DNA of 64,000 nucleotides from Ferrimonas balearica DSM 9799 (GTDB taxonomy: Bacteria > Pseudomonadota > Gammaproteobacteria > Enterobacterales > Shewanellaceae). This document shows, piece by piece, positions 19,239 through 27,940 of this stretch (position 1 is the stretch's first letter; each line of letters starts with the position of its first letter). Below the pieces are notes generated by a model. That model saw only the letters and a list, made by a program, of their open reading frames with translations, was not told the origin of the DNA and did no database searches. The stretch covers positions 4,115,139-4,179,138 of the forward strand of contig NC_014541.1 of the NCBI RefSeq assembly GCF_000148645.1. Reading direction: 5' to 3'. Both the position numbers and the translations under genes were made by a program.

Positions 19239-19643
19239 ATGCCAAATGGGTTCTGGCACGCTGCCGCAGATGCGATTCTGCTGCTGCACCTGCTGTTTGT
19301 GCTGTTTGTAATTATCGGCCTGCTGGCCGTGTGGCTGGGCCATCTCTTTGGCTGGCAATGGGTACGTCACCGCCGCTTTCGCCAACTTCACCTGCTGGCC
19401 ATCAGCGTGGTGGTGGCACAGGCGTGGCTGGGGCAGCTTTGTCCGTTAACGATGCTGGAGCAATGGCTTCGTCAACAAGCGGGAGCTGGCCAGTTTGACG
19501 GCAGTTTCCTGGCCCACTACCTGCATCAGTGGCTGTTTTTCCAGGCGCCATGGTGGGTGTTTGTGCTGGCCTATTCGCTGTTTGCTTTGGCGGTGTTGCT
19601 CAGCTGGTGGTGGGTTCCCCCCAACCCCGGCAGAAAACGCTGA
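19239..19643 (+). CDS. DUF2784 family inner-membrane protein
   Basis: A 134-residue protein with about four hydrophobic segments (near residues 10-32, 48-68, 90-105 and 108-126). The family features ADAILLLHLLFVLFVIIG, RFRQLHLLAI and CPLTMLEQWLR...GSFLAHYL are visible. Function unknown. AGGAGGG precedes the ATG. Possibly one unit with zapB, 115 bp downstream. Confidence 0.8.
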   Translation: MPNGFWHAAADAILLLHLLFVLFVIIGLLAVWLGHLFGWQWVRHRRFRQLHLLAISVVVAQAWLGQLCPLTMLEQWLRQQAGAGQFDGSFLAHYLHQWLFFQAPWWVFVLAYSLFALAVLLSWWWVPPNPGRKR

Positions 19644-19758
19644 TATTGCGGGAACATTTGCCCCTGTACAATCCCTCGCCACTCGTCTGAAAAGGCGTAT
19701 CCGACCGGCTTAGGTATTGCTAGAATCGAGCCCTTAACCGTAGTAAGGACTGACACAG

Positions 19759-19986
19759 ATGAGCCTGGAGTTACTGGAGCAACTGGAGTCCCGGGTACAA
19801 AATGCCCTGGACACCATGGAGCTGATGCAGCTGGAGCTTGAGGAAGAGAAACAGCGCAGCAGCGAACTGGCGTCACAGCAGCAGCAGTTGGAGCAGGAAA
19901 ACCAGCAACTGCGGCAGGAACTGGCCGCCTGGCACAATAAGATCGAAGGTTTGCTGGGGCGTCTGCCCAGCGACAGCGCAGCCTGA
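19759..19986 (+). CDS. zapB: Cell division protein ZapB
   Basis: A 75-residue, almost completely coiled-coil protein (MSLELLEQLESRVQNALDTM, then Glu/Gln-rich heptads), the size and composition of ZapB. ZapB bridges ZapA-bound FtsZ rings with the terminus-binding MatP in the cytoplasm. The short tail after the coiled coil (KIEGLLGRLPSDSAA) fits the family. A strong terminator follows directly. Confidence 0.88.
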   Translation: MSLELLEQLESRVQNALDTMELMQLELEEEKQRSSELASQQQQLEQENQQLRQELAAWHNKIEGLLGRLPSDSAA

Positions 19987-19991
19987 TGATC

Positions 19992-20022
19992 AAAAAAGGG
20001 TGGGACTTGTCCCACCCTTTTT
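19992..20022. terminator. Bidirectional terminator after zapB
   Basis: aaaaaagggtggga followed by tcccaccctttttt around a short loop: a long perfect stem bracketed by A and T tracts. Serves zapB and the convergent 66-residue gene. Confidence 0.92.
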
Positions 20023-20041
20023 GTTTCCGCTTTGTTTTCGC

Positions 20042-20242
20042 TTAATACCCCGGCGCGGGGGTCAGGATCTCATTCAGCTCGGTAATGGCCGAGCGAACCT
20101 TGGGCAGTGGCCGTTGCGGCATCACAAATCGCCCATTACGAAACTCCAGCATGCCCAGGTGTTTCACCATCACTACACCGTCACGAAAAATGCGCGCGTG
20201 CTTTGCGATCAACCGTGGTGCATAGAGCGGAAAAATTCTCAC
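20042..20242 (-). CDS. Small conserved-looking hypothetical protein (66 aa)
   Basis: Encodes MRIFPLYAPRLIAKHARIFR and then a basic, weakly hydrophobic segment ending in KVRSAITELNEILTPAPGY. It starts at GTG with AAGGGA seven bases upstream, uses codons like its neighbours, and ends 20 bp from the zapB terminator. I do not recognise a family. The net positive N-terminal half could bind nucleic acid or membrane, but nothing specific can be claimed. Confidence 0.6.
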   Translation of the reverse strand: MRIFPLYAPRLIAKHARIFRDGVVMVKHLGMLEFRNGRFVMPQRPLPKVRSAITELNEILTPAPGY

Positions 20243-20435
20243 GACGACATCCCTTAATCGTTGATTCTCTTACGCCAGTTCAGACCGATCTTAGCGCAAG
20301 CCAGTTCCTTGTCAGAACAAATATTCGCTGCTGCGGGCAGGTTCAGTTCAGGCTGCTTGGTCAGACCTTCAGCATCCCTAAGATTTGCCTGAACTTGTCC
20401 GCAAAAACCGCGGGCATAGTACGGCCTTTTGACAC

Positions 20436-20470
20436 AAAAAAAAGGCGGGCCCCGCTCCGGAGCCCGCCTT
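20436..20470 (-). terminator. Terminator of the selO-srkA-dsbA operon
   Basis: aaggcgggc and gcccgcctt form a nine-base stem around an 11-base loop. On the minus strand it is followed by eight T. Located 35 bp beyond the dsbA stop. Confidence 0.88.
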
Positions 20471-20504
20471 TTCTGTACAGAAAAGCTTACAGCAATTGCG
20501 TTAC

Positions 20505-21116
20505 TTAGCCTTTTTTGGCCAGGTAGTTGAGCAGTTCAGTCAGCTCAGCGAGGGACTGTACGCTGCCCACGTCAACCACGTACTTGCTGTTGACCATCAG
20601 CGCCGGAACGCCGCGAATGCCGCTGTCCTGCTGGGCCTTCTTCCACTTCTTCATCATGCTGTTGACCATAAAGCTGTTGGCCGCCTTATCGAAGTCGGTG
20701 GCGGACACGCCGTTGTCGACAAACAGCTGACGGACGTCATTGCGGCTGGCAAAGGTACGGCGGGCATCATGGATGGCAGAGAACATGGCCGGTTTGATGG
20801 TGTCTTCCACCTTCAGCACTTCGGCAACCGCCAGGGCACGGGTCATCTCCGGGCCCATCTCACGGCCGATAAAATCCACGTGGTTCTGTTCAAACTTCAC
20901 GCCTTCCGCCAGGCCAGCCTTAATCTGCGGCACGTAGTTCTTTTCGAAGGTGTAGCAGTGCGGGCAGTAGAAAGAGAAAAACTCGGTTACGGTCGGCTGC
21001 CCGCTGTAGGGGCTCTGGTTGAAGGTGGTGTAGTGGGTGCCTTCCTTGAAATCCGCAGCGTAAGCACTCAGGGGCGCCAGTACCAGGGCAAAGGCGAGAG
21101 CCAGCAAGTTCTTCAT
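20505..21116 (-). CDS. dsbA: Periplasmic thiol:disulfide oxidoreductase DsbA
   Basis: Introduces disulfides into exported proteins and is reoxidised by DsbB. Signal peptide MKNLLALAFALVLAPLSAYA, cleaved near residue 20. The redox motif CPHC is at residues 51-54 in FFSFYCPHC, and the cis-Pro loop is RGVPALMVNSKYV. 203 residues from the second in-frame Met; the longer frame adds an implausible charged stretch before the signal peptide. It follows srkA by 56 bp, the same arrangement as in E. coli. Confidence 0.96.
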   Translation of the reverse strand: MKNLLALAFALVLAPLSAYAADFKEGTHYTTFNQSPYSGQPTVTEFFSFYCPHCYTFEKNYVPQIKAGLAEGVKFEQNHVDFIGREMGPEMTRALAVAEVLKVEDTIKPAMFSAIHDARRTFASRNDVRQLFVDNGVSATDFDKAANSFMVNSMMKKWKKAQQDSGIRGVPALMVNSKYVVDVGSVQSLAELTELLNYLAKKG

Positions 21117-21172
21117 TGGGTGTTCTCTTTTAGTTAACAATTCAACGCAGCACCAAGAGTGCCACAGGAAGC

Positions 21173-22168
21173 TTAGGGAGTGTAGTCTGGCGTCAATGAC
21201 AGCGGCGGTTCATCCAGCGCGGCCAATTGCTCCTTGAGGGCCAAAACCTGTTGCTCCCAAAATTTGTCCGTACCAAACCACGGAAAGTTCCGGGGAAAAG
21301 CCGGGTCACTCCAGCGTTTTGTCAGCCACGCCAGATAGTTGATCATGCGCAGCGCCCGCAGCGGCTCAATCCATTTCAGTTCCCGGCTGTCGAGGCTGGC
21401 AAAGGTCTCGTAGCCCTCCAGCAAGACATCCAGTTGCAGCAACTGGCTGGCCCGATCGCCGTTCAGCATCATCCACAGATCCTGAATGGCCGGGCCGGTC
21501 CGGGCGTCATCCAGATCGACAAAGCTGGGCCCCTCATCGACCCAGAGAATGTTGCCCGGATGCATGTCACCATGCAGGCGCAGTTGGGTCATCGACTCCG
21601 CCAGCGGCGCTTCGATGCGCGCCAGCACCTGATCCAGCACGGTGAAGAAGGGGGTTTCAATGTGGGGGCCCAGCTCCGCCTGTTGCTGCAGCACCTCGCG
21701 GGCTTCAAAGCCGAACTCCGCCACACTGAGCGCCGGACGGTGCTGAAACGGCTGACGCCGGCCAACCTGGTGCAAACGGCCCAGAAAACGGCCAACCGCT
21801 TCCAGCTGGTCGAGATTATCGACTTCGAACTGGCGGCCGCCCACGCTGTGCCAGAGAGCAAAGCGATAGCCGTCATGTTCAAACAGCGTTTCTCCATCGA
21901 TGGCGATGGGGGCGGCTACCGGCACCTCGCTCTCCATCAGCTCCTGAGCAAACTGGTGCTCTTCGCGGATCTGAGCTTCGCTCCAGCGCTGCGGCCGGTA
22001 GAACTTGGTGACGTAGCGACGGCCATCTTCGGCCCGGAACTGATACACCCGGTTCTCATAGCTGTTCAGGGGCAGCAGGCCGGTGTCCGGATAAACCCCC
22101 AGAGACTCCACCGCATCCAGCACCCGGTCCGGGGTCAGCGAGTGAAAATCGAAGCGCGCTTCAGACAT
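21173..22168 (-). CDS. srkA: Stress response kinase A SrkA (YihE)
   Basis: Aminoglycoside-phosphotransferase-fold Ser/Thr kinase implicated in limiting stress-induced cell death. Conserved LPLNSYENRVYQF glycine-loop equivalent, Brenner-type catalytic motif LHGDMHPGNILW, and DFG-equivalent FVDLDDA. The start MSEARFDFHSLTPDRVLDAVE gives 331 residues (E. coli 328); upstream sequence in frame belongs to the overlapping gene. It overlaps the preceding 109-residue gene by 8 bp. Confidence 0.95.
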   Translation of the reverse strand: MSEARFDFHSLTPDRVLDAVESLGVYPDTGLLPLNSYENRVYQFRAEDGRRYVTKFYRPQRWSEAQIREEHQFAQELMESEVPVAAPIAIDGETLFEHDGYRFALWHSVGGRQFEVDNLDQLEAVGRFLGRLHQVGRRQPFQHRPALSVAEFGFEAREVLQQQAELGPHIETPFFTVLDQVLARIEAPLAESMTQLRLHGDMHPGNILWVDEGPSFVDLDDARTGPAIQDLWMMLNGDRASQLLQLDVLLEGYETFASLDSRELKWIEPLRALRMINYLAWLTKRWSDPAFPRNFPWFGTDKFWEQQVLALKEQLAALDEPPLSLTPDYTP

Positions 22169-22490
22169 GCTCGGCCCCCACTTGTGCAGCGAGGAAGGCG
22201 AGGGTTTCGGCACCATCGAGCGCCCCGTCACTGGCCTCCAGCCACAGGCTGTCGCACAAGGCTTCAAACTGCAGGCCCAGTACCGTGTCCTCAAACCGGG
22301 CGGGCCAGAACAGGCGGTCAGCCCCCTGTTCCAGCGCCCCAAGCTGGCACTCCAGCCGGGCCATCAACTGCGGTGCCACCTCTGCGGCCTGCTCCTGAGT
22401 CAGCGGGCAGGGCCAAAGCAGCTGACCACGGTCAGCGCTGTATTGCGGGCGCCCTAGCTTGAGCAGGAGAGCGTTAACTGTTGGCTCCAT
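22161..22490 (-). CDS. Hypothetical protein (109 aa) upstream of srkA
   Basis: An acidic cytoplasmic protein beginning MEPTVNALLLKLGRPQYSAD, rich in Leu, Ala and Glu, with no signal peptide or membrane segment. It overlaps selO by 37 bp upstream and srkA by 8 bp downstream, so it is embedded in a tightly packed operon and likely real. It may belong to one of the small DUF families next to srkA in Shewanella-like genomes (possibly DUF3630), but I cannot confirm this from motifs. Confidence 0.65.
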   Translation of the reverse strand: MEPTVNALLLKLGRPQYSADRGQLLWPCPLTQEQAAEVAPQLMARLECQLGALEQGADRLFWPARFEDTVLGLQFEALCDSLWLEASDGALDGAETLAFLAAQVGAEHV

Positions 22491-23935
22491 GATGGGGCAT
22501 CGCCTCGTAAATCGTCGAATTCTGGCTCGGGATCATAGGGGCGGCATAATGCCCGGTGCAAGCGATGCAGTGGGTCATTATCGCCCTGTTCCGCCGCCGC
22601 AATGGCCTCCTGGGCCAGATGAGTCCGTAGGATCAGGGCCGGATTGGCTTCGCTGCGGCGGGCCTGCCAGTCCGCCAGCCCATCCACTCCACCCAGACGT
22701 TGCTGGTAACGCTGCCACCAGTCGCTGAACCCGGCCACTCCGGCAAAGCGGCGATGCAGCGGGGTGTCCTGACTGGTCGGGTCCAACTGCGCGAACTCCC
22801 GCAGGGTATTGCTGTAATCCAGCCCGCCTTCGGCCATCCGGTTAAGCAACTCTGCGATCAGCGGCAGGTCCTCTGCTGTCGGGTCCGGCAGGCCCAGCCG
22901 CGCCCCCATCCGCGCCAGATAGCGCTCAACCAGCACCGGCTCATAGCACGCCAATGCTTGTCGAATGGCGGTTTCGTCGAGCCAGGGCGTGAGGGTGATG
23001 GCCAGTCGGTTGAGGTTCCACAGCCCGATGCCCGCCTGTTGGTCGAAGGCGTAGCGACCCTCGTGGTCGGAGTGATTGCAGATGTAGCCGGGGTCAAATC
23101 GGTTCATAAAGGCGAAGGGGCCGTAATCAAAGGTCTCCCCCAGGATCGACATGTTGTCGCTGTTGAGCACGCCATGGCAGAAACCGAACGCCTGCCAATC
23201 TGCCACGGTTCGGGCGGTGCGCTCCACCACCTCAACCAGCCAGGCCAGTTTGGCATCCGATTCGCTCCGCACCCCGGCAAAGTGGTGATCGATGGTGTCC
23301 TCGATCAACGCCTCCAGCTGAGACTGCTGACGGGTATAGAGAAAATATTCAAAGTGGCCAAAGCGCAGGTGGCTCTCGCTGACCCGTACTGTGATGGCGC
23401 CAGTTTCCTGCTCCTCCCGCCACACCGGAGTATCCGAGCCGATCACCGCCAGCGCGCGGGTGGTGGCGATCCCAAGATGGTGCAGGGCCTCACTGGCCAG
23501 AAACTCCCGCACCGCGCTGCGCAACACCGCCCGGCCATCGCCGCCACGGCTGTACGGGGTCGGGCCACTGCCTTTCAAAAAGACTTCCAGGCCATTTCTC
23601 TCACCCAGGTGCACGCCCCGGCCATCCCCCAGACGTGGGGTATAGCCACCGAACTGGTGCCCACTGTAGACCTGGGCAAAGGGCGGCCAGGGCAGGGAAG
23701 CGGTGGCGCCTGACAACTGAGCGAGAGCGGCGTCATCCTGCTCCAGGCCCAACCGCTGTCCCATCTCATCACTCCACCCCACCCACCTTGGGGCATCCAG
23801 AGGAAGCGGCATCACAGCGCTTCCCAACCAGGGCAACCGTTGGCCAATCCCCCCTTGCCATGCGGTATCCTTTTCCTTCAGAGTCCTACTCAAGCAACAT
23901 TCCTTTTGATCATTTGGAGTATTCATGACATCCAT
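22454..23935 (-). CDS. selO: Protein adenylyltransferase SelO (YdiU)
   Basis: Pseudokinase-fold enzyme that transfers AMP to Ser/Thr/Tyr of target proteins. YSGHQFGGYTPRLGDGR, FLKGSGPTPYSRGGDGRAVLRS and FCHGVLNSDNMSILGETFDYGPF are diagnostic. The C-terminus ends SCSS, with Cys at the position that is selenocysteine in eukaryotic SelO. Start uncertain: ATGs at 23935 and 23926 both overlap the divergent ychN start; the conserved domain begins later, so a start further in is possible. First gene of the selO-109aa-srkA-dsbA operon. Confidence 0.93.
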   Translation of the reverse strand: MDVMNTPNDQKECCLSRTLKEKDTAWQGGIGQRLPWLGSAVMPLPLDAPRWVGWSDEMGQRLGLEQDDAALAQLSGATASLPWPPFAQVYSGHQFGGYTPRLGDGRGVHLGERNGLEVFLKGSGPTPYSRGGDGRAVLRSAVREFLASEALHHLGIATTRALAVIGSDTPVWREEQETGAITVRVSESHLRFGHFEYFLYTRQQSQLEALIEDTIDHHFAGVRSESDAKLAWLVEVVERTARTVADWQAFGFCHGVLNSDNMSILGETFDYGPFAFMNRFDPGYICNHSDHEGRYAFDQQAGIGLWNLNRLAITLTPWLDETAIRQALACYEPVLVERYLARMGARLGLPDPTAEDLPLIAELLNRMAEGGLDYSNTLREFAQLDPTSQDTPLHRRFAGVAGFSDWWQRYQQRLGGVDGLADWQARRSEANPALILRTHLAQEAIAAAEQGDNDPLHRLHRALCRPYDPEPEFDDLRGDAPSWSQQLTLSCSS

Positions 23936-24284
23936 CCTGCTGGTTGCACACGACAGTCCTTACGGCAGTGAACGTCTCTACAACGCGCTTCGGATCGCCC
24001 TGGCGACGCAAGAACACGCCGAACAACCGGTGCAGCAGAAGCTGTTCCTGATGTCCGACGCCACCGTCGCCGCCCTGTCTGGTCAGCAAACCCCGGATCT
24101 GAGCTATCACATCGGTCAGATGCTGGAGATCCTTCTGGCGCAGGGCGTCGAGATCGCCGTTTGCCGCACCTGTGCCGAAGCCCGCGGACTGACCCCGGAT
24201 CGACTGATCGAAGGTGTCACCATCGGCACACTGGTGGATCTGACCCGGCAGACCCTCGCTGCCGACAAGGTGATCCACATTTGA
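23925..24284 (+). CDS. ychN: DsrE-family protein YchN
   Basis: A 119-residue DsrE/DsrF-like protein close to E. coli YchN, a hexameric protein of unknown role. Conserved residues include VAHDSPYGSERLYNALR, KLFLMSDATVAALSGQ, VCRTCAEARGL with the two cysteines, and a C-terminal GTLVDLTRQTLAADKV. DsrE proteins typically handle sulfur through a conserved Cys. The start overlaps the divergent selO start, so each promoter must lie inside the other gene. Confidence 0.9.
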   Translation: MTSILLVAHDSPYGSERLYNALRIALATQEHAEQPVQQKLFLMSDATVAALSGQQTPDLSYHIGQMLEILLAQGVEIAVCRTCAEARGLTPDRLIEGVTIGTLVDLTRQTLAADKVIHI

Positions 24285-24373
24285 TCTCGATCGCGAATTC
24301 GGTGCATTACCCTTAAGCCCCCGGTTCACCCCGGTTAGGATAATTAAATCCGAGTTCAACACTAGGTTATACC

Positions 24374-24766
24374 ATGAAGAGCGATCGGCTGGAGGGGCGA
24401 CTTGCCCAGGAATTCCGCACCATTGGCCATATGATGCAGATCTACTGCAAAGGCCAGTGTGGTGACGTCTCGCGGGAGCAAGGCCTGTGTCAGGGCTGCC
24501 GTGAGCTGCTGGCGTACGCGGAACAGAAACTGGATCGCTGCCCCTACGGCGACACCAAGCCAACCTGTGCCAAGTGTCCGATCCACTGCTACAAGCCCGA
24601 GCCGAAAGAACAGATCCGCCAGGTGATGCGTTACGCCGGGCCACGCATGCTGCTGCGCCACCCTGTAGAGGCGATCCGCCACCTGTTGGACGAACGTCGC
24701 CCGGTGCCGGAAAAGCCACCGATGCGCGCAAACCGGCGGCGCAGCCGCCCTGCCAACGGGAGCTGA
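24374..24766 (+). CDS. ygbA: YgbA-family protein (nitrosative-stress associated)
   Basis: A 130-residue Cys-rich protein. Conserved features: HMMQIYCKGQCG, LCQGCRELLAYAEQKLDRCPYGDTKPTCAKCPIHCYKP, and PRMLLRHPVEAIRHLLDERR. The cysteine array suggests metal binding. The family is induced by nitrosative stress under NsrR in E. coli; I saw no convincing NsrR site upstream. The C-terminal tail is unusually Arg-rich. The next gene begins three bases after the stop, indicating an operon. Confidence 0.87.
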   Translation: MKSDRLEGRLAQEFRTIGHMMQIYCKGQCGDVSREQGLCQGCRELLAYAEQKLDRCPYGDTKPTCAKCPIHCYKPEPKEQIRQVMRYAGPRMLLRHPVEAIRHLLDERRPVPEKPPMRANRRRSRPANGS

Positions 24767-24769
24767 CCG

Positions 24770-25597
24770 ATGACAGTGCCGCCAGTCCCCGATTTACTCA
24801 CCTGGCTGCACTTGGGAATCGCGCTGATTGGCTGCTTCAACTGCCTGCTTTTGGCCATTCTTCTGCTGTATTTCTATCGGGATCCGCTCCGGTCAGAGAG
24901 ATATCTCGCCAGTTGGCTCGCCTTGCTGGCGCTCTACTTCGGACTGATGCCGGACCTCCTGCCCCCGGCAATGCTGCTGCCAGCCTACGCTTTGCAGTTT
25001 TTTGCCTTACCCTGTCTCTACCTGTACCTCTGCGCCCAACTTCGCCAGCGCAAGGTAAAAGCAGAACGGCACCTGTTGCTGCCTGCGTTGTTGTTTCTGT
25101 ATGCCCTAATCACCTCGCTATTGCACGACAACCATCGTTTGTGGAGCCATACAAATGCGGAGGGATTACTTCTGTTCCTGCTGCCGGTGGGTGCCGTAGC
25201 GCAGTATCTCTACTACGCTGGCGTCACCTGGTTGCTGTGGCGACGCTGGGCCCACCCCGGCGCCACCGCTGCCGCCAAGCGCAGTACCCCGCATTACTCC
25301 TGGCTGCTGGTTCTGATGATCACCTCTGGCCTGGTCTGGTTACTGCGCCTGATTGGCGTGTCTGTACCACTGTGGACCGGACAACCCATCCCCCCTTGGA
25401 TGCTGGTCAGTAAACGCATCACCATCATCAGTCTGCTGCTGTTTGGGCTGGCTTACGGACTCAGCCAAATCACCGCGTCCGCCTGGGGATTGCGCCGCCA
25501 GGCCCAAACCAATTCAAAGTCCAAAAGGCAGCCTCCCGAATCCGTATTGAGCTCCGAGGAGCTGGCCTTTTTGCGGGACCTCAATAAAAAGCCCTAA
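24770..25597 (+). CDS. Polytopic membrane protein resembling the sensor part of membrane-bound AraC regulators
   Basis: 275 residues with roughly seven hydrophobic segments (about residues 10-35, 45-80, 85-100, 108-126, 138-160, 178-200 and 215-235). A soluble basic tail ends VLSSEELAFLRDLNKKP. The fold and tail resemble AraC-type regulators with an N-terminal 7TM-like domain, but the protein stops where the DNA-binding helix-turn-helix would begin. Either it is a natural stand-alone sensor or a truncated regulator. Starts 3 bp after ygbA, so probably co-transcribed. Confidence 0.6.
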   Translation: MTVPPVPDLLTWLHLGIALIGCFNCLLLAILLLYFYRDPLRSERYLASWLALLALYFGLMPDLLPPAMLLPAYALQFFALPCLYLYLCAQLRQRKVKAERHLLLPALLFLYALITSLLHDNHRLWSHTNAEGLLLFLLPVGAVAQYLYYAGVTWLLWRRWAHPGATAAAKRSTPHYSWLLVLMITSGLVWLLRLIGVSVPLWTGQPIPPWMLVSKRITIISLLLFGLAYGLSQITASAWGLRRQAQTNSKSKRQPPESVLSSEELAFLRDLNKKP

Positions 25598-25656
25598 CCC
25601 TTCTGCTCTTTGCGCTTTTTCGCTACCCTCGGCGATAAACACAAGGAGTTAAAACA

Positions 25657-27711
25657 ATGACAACAGGACGTCTACCTTTGGCGCTGTCGCTGCTGGCGAT
25701 GGTCGCTTCAGTTCACGCCGCCCCCCGCGACCATCAGATCACCCCGGAAGACTATTTCACCATCGCCCACCCCAGCGGCGTCGCGCTCTCGGCCGACGCA
25801 AAGCAGGCGGCTTGGGTCCAGTCCTATTGGGATAAGGAAAGTGATGGCCAGAAGCGCGACCTGTGGCGTATGGCCCTGCCCGATGGCACCCCGGAGCGAC
25901 TGACCTTCAGCGAAGCGAACGAAGGCGCCCCCCAGTTCAGTGCTGACGGTCGCTACCTGTTCTTCCTGAAGGCGGAGCAGCGTGGCGAGGACGCCAAGGC
26001 CCCCTACAATGGCAAATCCCAGGTGTGGCGCCTGTCTCTGGCCAACGGCGATGTGGTGCCGGTCACCCGGGAAAAAGCCGGGGTCAGCCAGTTCGCCCTT
26101 GGCCCACAGGGTCAGGCGCTCTGGTTTACCGGCAATAAAACCCACCGGAACAGCGACCCCTTTGCCGCCCTGCGCAGCACGCACAGCGCCCCTCAGTACG
26201 GACATGGGGAAGTGACCGTCAATCCACTCTATCGCCTGGACCTGACCAGCTACCGCACCGAACTGGTGCTGGACGACAACAAGGTGGTGTGGGGCTTTGA
26301 TATCAGTCCGGATGGAAACCGCATCGCCCGGGTCATCACCGACGATAATGAGCTTGTGCACCTGGAAGGCTGGTCAGATATCGCGATCTATGACCGCCAG
26401 CAGAACCGTGGCTGGACCCTGCCGGACCAAGCCTGGCGGGCCGATGCCCCGTCACCCTACGGCTGGCTGATGCAGCCACGCTGGAGCCCGGATGGCGAAC
26501 GACTGGCGTTTCGGATCGACTACGACGGCTACCCCGGCCAGCTGTTCGTCACCGAACTCGACAGCGCCGGCGACGTCATCCGCCAAACTGACCTGCGCCG
26601 CCCCGGCGACGTTACCCTCAACGGCGACAACATCGCCTGGCGCCCGAACAGCGACGAAATCTGCTATCGCGGCAGTGAACATGCCCGGGTGCGGCTCTAC
26701 TGCACCGACATGGACGGCGCTGAACAGGGGGATACCCGCATCCTGACCGAGGGCGATTTCGTGGTGGGTGGCTACGCCTTCTCGGCCAAAGGGCGTGACC
26801 TGGTGCTGACCCACAATGGCCTCGACCACTTCTACGAGGTGTACAGTGGCCGGGTCGGCAAAACGCCGCAGCAACGCACCGACATCAATCCCCAGGTCGC
26901 CCGCTGGCAACTGCCCCAGCTGAGCATCGTGCGCTGGACCGCGCCGGATGGCAGCCCGGTTGAAGGGATTCTGGAGCTGCCCCCGGGCTATCAGAAGAGT
27001 GATGGCCCGCTGCCGCTGGTGGTTCAGATCCACGGTGGCCCCACTGCCGCCACCCCTTATGCCCTGCAACACCGCACCTATGGCCGAAGCACCTTTGCGG
27101 CCCGCGGCTGGGCGCTGCTGTCACCCAACTACCGCGGCTCCACCGGTTACGGTGATAAGTTTCTGGTGGATCTGGTGGGCAAAGAGCACGACATCGAGGT
27201 GGCCGACATCGTGGCGGGCGTGGATAAGCTGATCGCCGATGGTGTGGTGGACGGTGACAAGATGGCCGTGATGGGCTGGAGTAACGGCGGCTACCTGACC
27301 AACGCCCTGATCAGCACCACCGATCGCTTCAAAGCGGCCAGCTCGGGCGCCGGTGTCTGGGACCAGCGCCTGCAATGGATGCTGGAGGACACCCCCGGCC
27401 ACGTCATCAACTTTATGCAGGGTCTGCCGTGGGAGCAGCCGGAAGCCTATGACCATGGCTCCAGCCTGAGCCACGCCGCCAGCATCACCACTCCCACAGT
27501 GATCCATATGGGGGAGAACGACGCCCGGGTTCCTGCGCCTCACGCCTGGGGCCTGTATCGCACCCTGCGCACCTACCTCAACGTACCCACTGAGTTGCTG
27601 ATCTACCCCGGTGAAGGCCACGGCCTGACCACCTATCAGCACAAACTGGCCAAGATGGAGTGGGACCTGCGCTGGTTTGAACATTACGTATTGGGTAAAC
27701 CGGTGGAATAA
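25657..27711 (+). CDS. Secreted S9 family prolyl oligopeptidase-like peptidase
   Basis: 684 residues with a signal peptide (cleavage near VHAAPRD, about residue 21). A beta-propeller of WD/PD40-like blades (residues about 35-415) precedes a C-terminal alpha/beta hydrolase. The catalytic triad is visible as Ser542 (GWSNGG), Asp622 (GENDARVP) and His655 (GEGHG). It most resembles dipeptidyl/acylaminoacyl peptidases of subfamily S9C, likely periplasmic and acting on imported peptides. AAGGAG precedes the ATG. Monocistronic, ended by a terminator. Confidence 0.92.
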   Translation: MTTGRLPLALSLLAMVASVHAAPRDHQITPEDYFTIAHPSGVALSADAKQAAWVQSYWDKESDGQKRDLWRMALPDGTPERLTFSEANEGAPQFSADGRYLFFLKAEQRGEDAKAPYNGKSQVWRLSLANGDVVPVTREKAGVSQFALGPQGQALWFTGNKTHRNSDPFAALRSTHSAPQYGHGEVTVNPLYRLDLTSYRTELVLDDNKVVWGFDISPDGNRIARVITDDNELVHLEGWSDIAIYDRQQNRGWTLPDQAWRADAPSPYGWLMQPRWSPDGERLAFRIDYDGYPGQLFVTELDSAGDVIRQTDLRRPGDVTLNGDNIAWRPNSDEICYRGSEHARVRLYCTDMDGAEQGDTRILTEGDFVVGGYAFSAKGRDLVLTHNGLDHFYEVYSGRVGKTPQQRTDINPQVARWQLPQLSIVRWTAPDGSPVEGILELPPGYQKSDGPLPLVVQIHGGPTAATPYALQHRTYGRSTFAARGWALLSPNYRGSTGYGDKFLVDLVGKEHDIEVADIVAGVDKLIADGVVDGDKMAVMGWSNGGYLTNALISTTDRFKAASSGAGVWDQRLQWMLEDTPGHVINFMQGLPWEQPEAYDHGSSLSHAASITTPTVIHMGENDARVPAPHAWGLYRTLRTYLNVPTELLIYPGEGHGLTTYQHKLAKMEWDLRWFEHYVLGKPVE

Positions 27712-27723
27712 CCCCAACACCGA

Positions 27724-27747
27724 GGGCCGCAACTGCGGCCCTTTTTT
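27724..27747 (+). terminator. Terminator after the S9 peptidase gene
   Basis: gggccgc-aact-gcggccc followed by six T, 13 bp past the stop codon. Confidence 0.9.
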
Positions 27748-27766
27748 CTGCCGGGCAAACACAAGA

Positions 27767-27790
27767 AAGGCCGCCTGGGCGGGCGGCCTT
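27767..27790. repeat. GC-rich hairpin, possibly the argO terminator
   Basis: aaggccgcc and ggcggcctt form a nine-base inverted repeat around six bases. It lies between the S9 gene and convergent argO without a clear T tract on either strand. The rest of 27791-27940 shows no gene. Confidence 0.45.
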
Positions 27791-27940
27791 GGGACTTGGG
27801 CATTGGAGGGACCGATTGGGCTCGGCCCCAAGACCTGCGCTGGCACTGGCCGATAGAGCATCGGCTGAGCTTCCCTGCCCGTCCAACGGGGTCTCAGAGA
27901 ATCAGAACGACCCCCTGTTGCGCAAACTTAAACCTTTTTA

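Noticed and set aside
24285-24373. NsrR or FNR site upstream of ygbA
   Set aside because: The intergenic 89 bp shows no convincing match to either consensus by eye.
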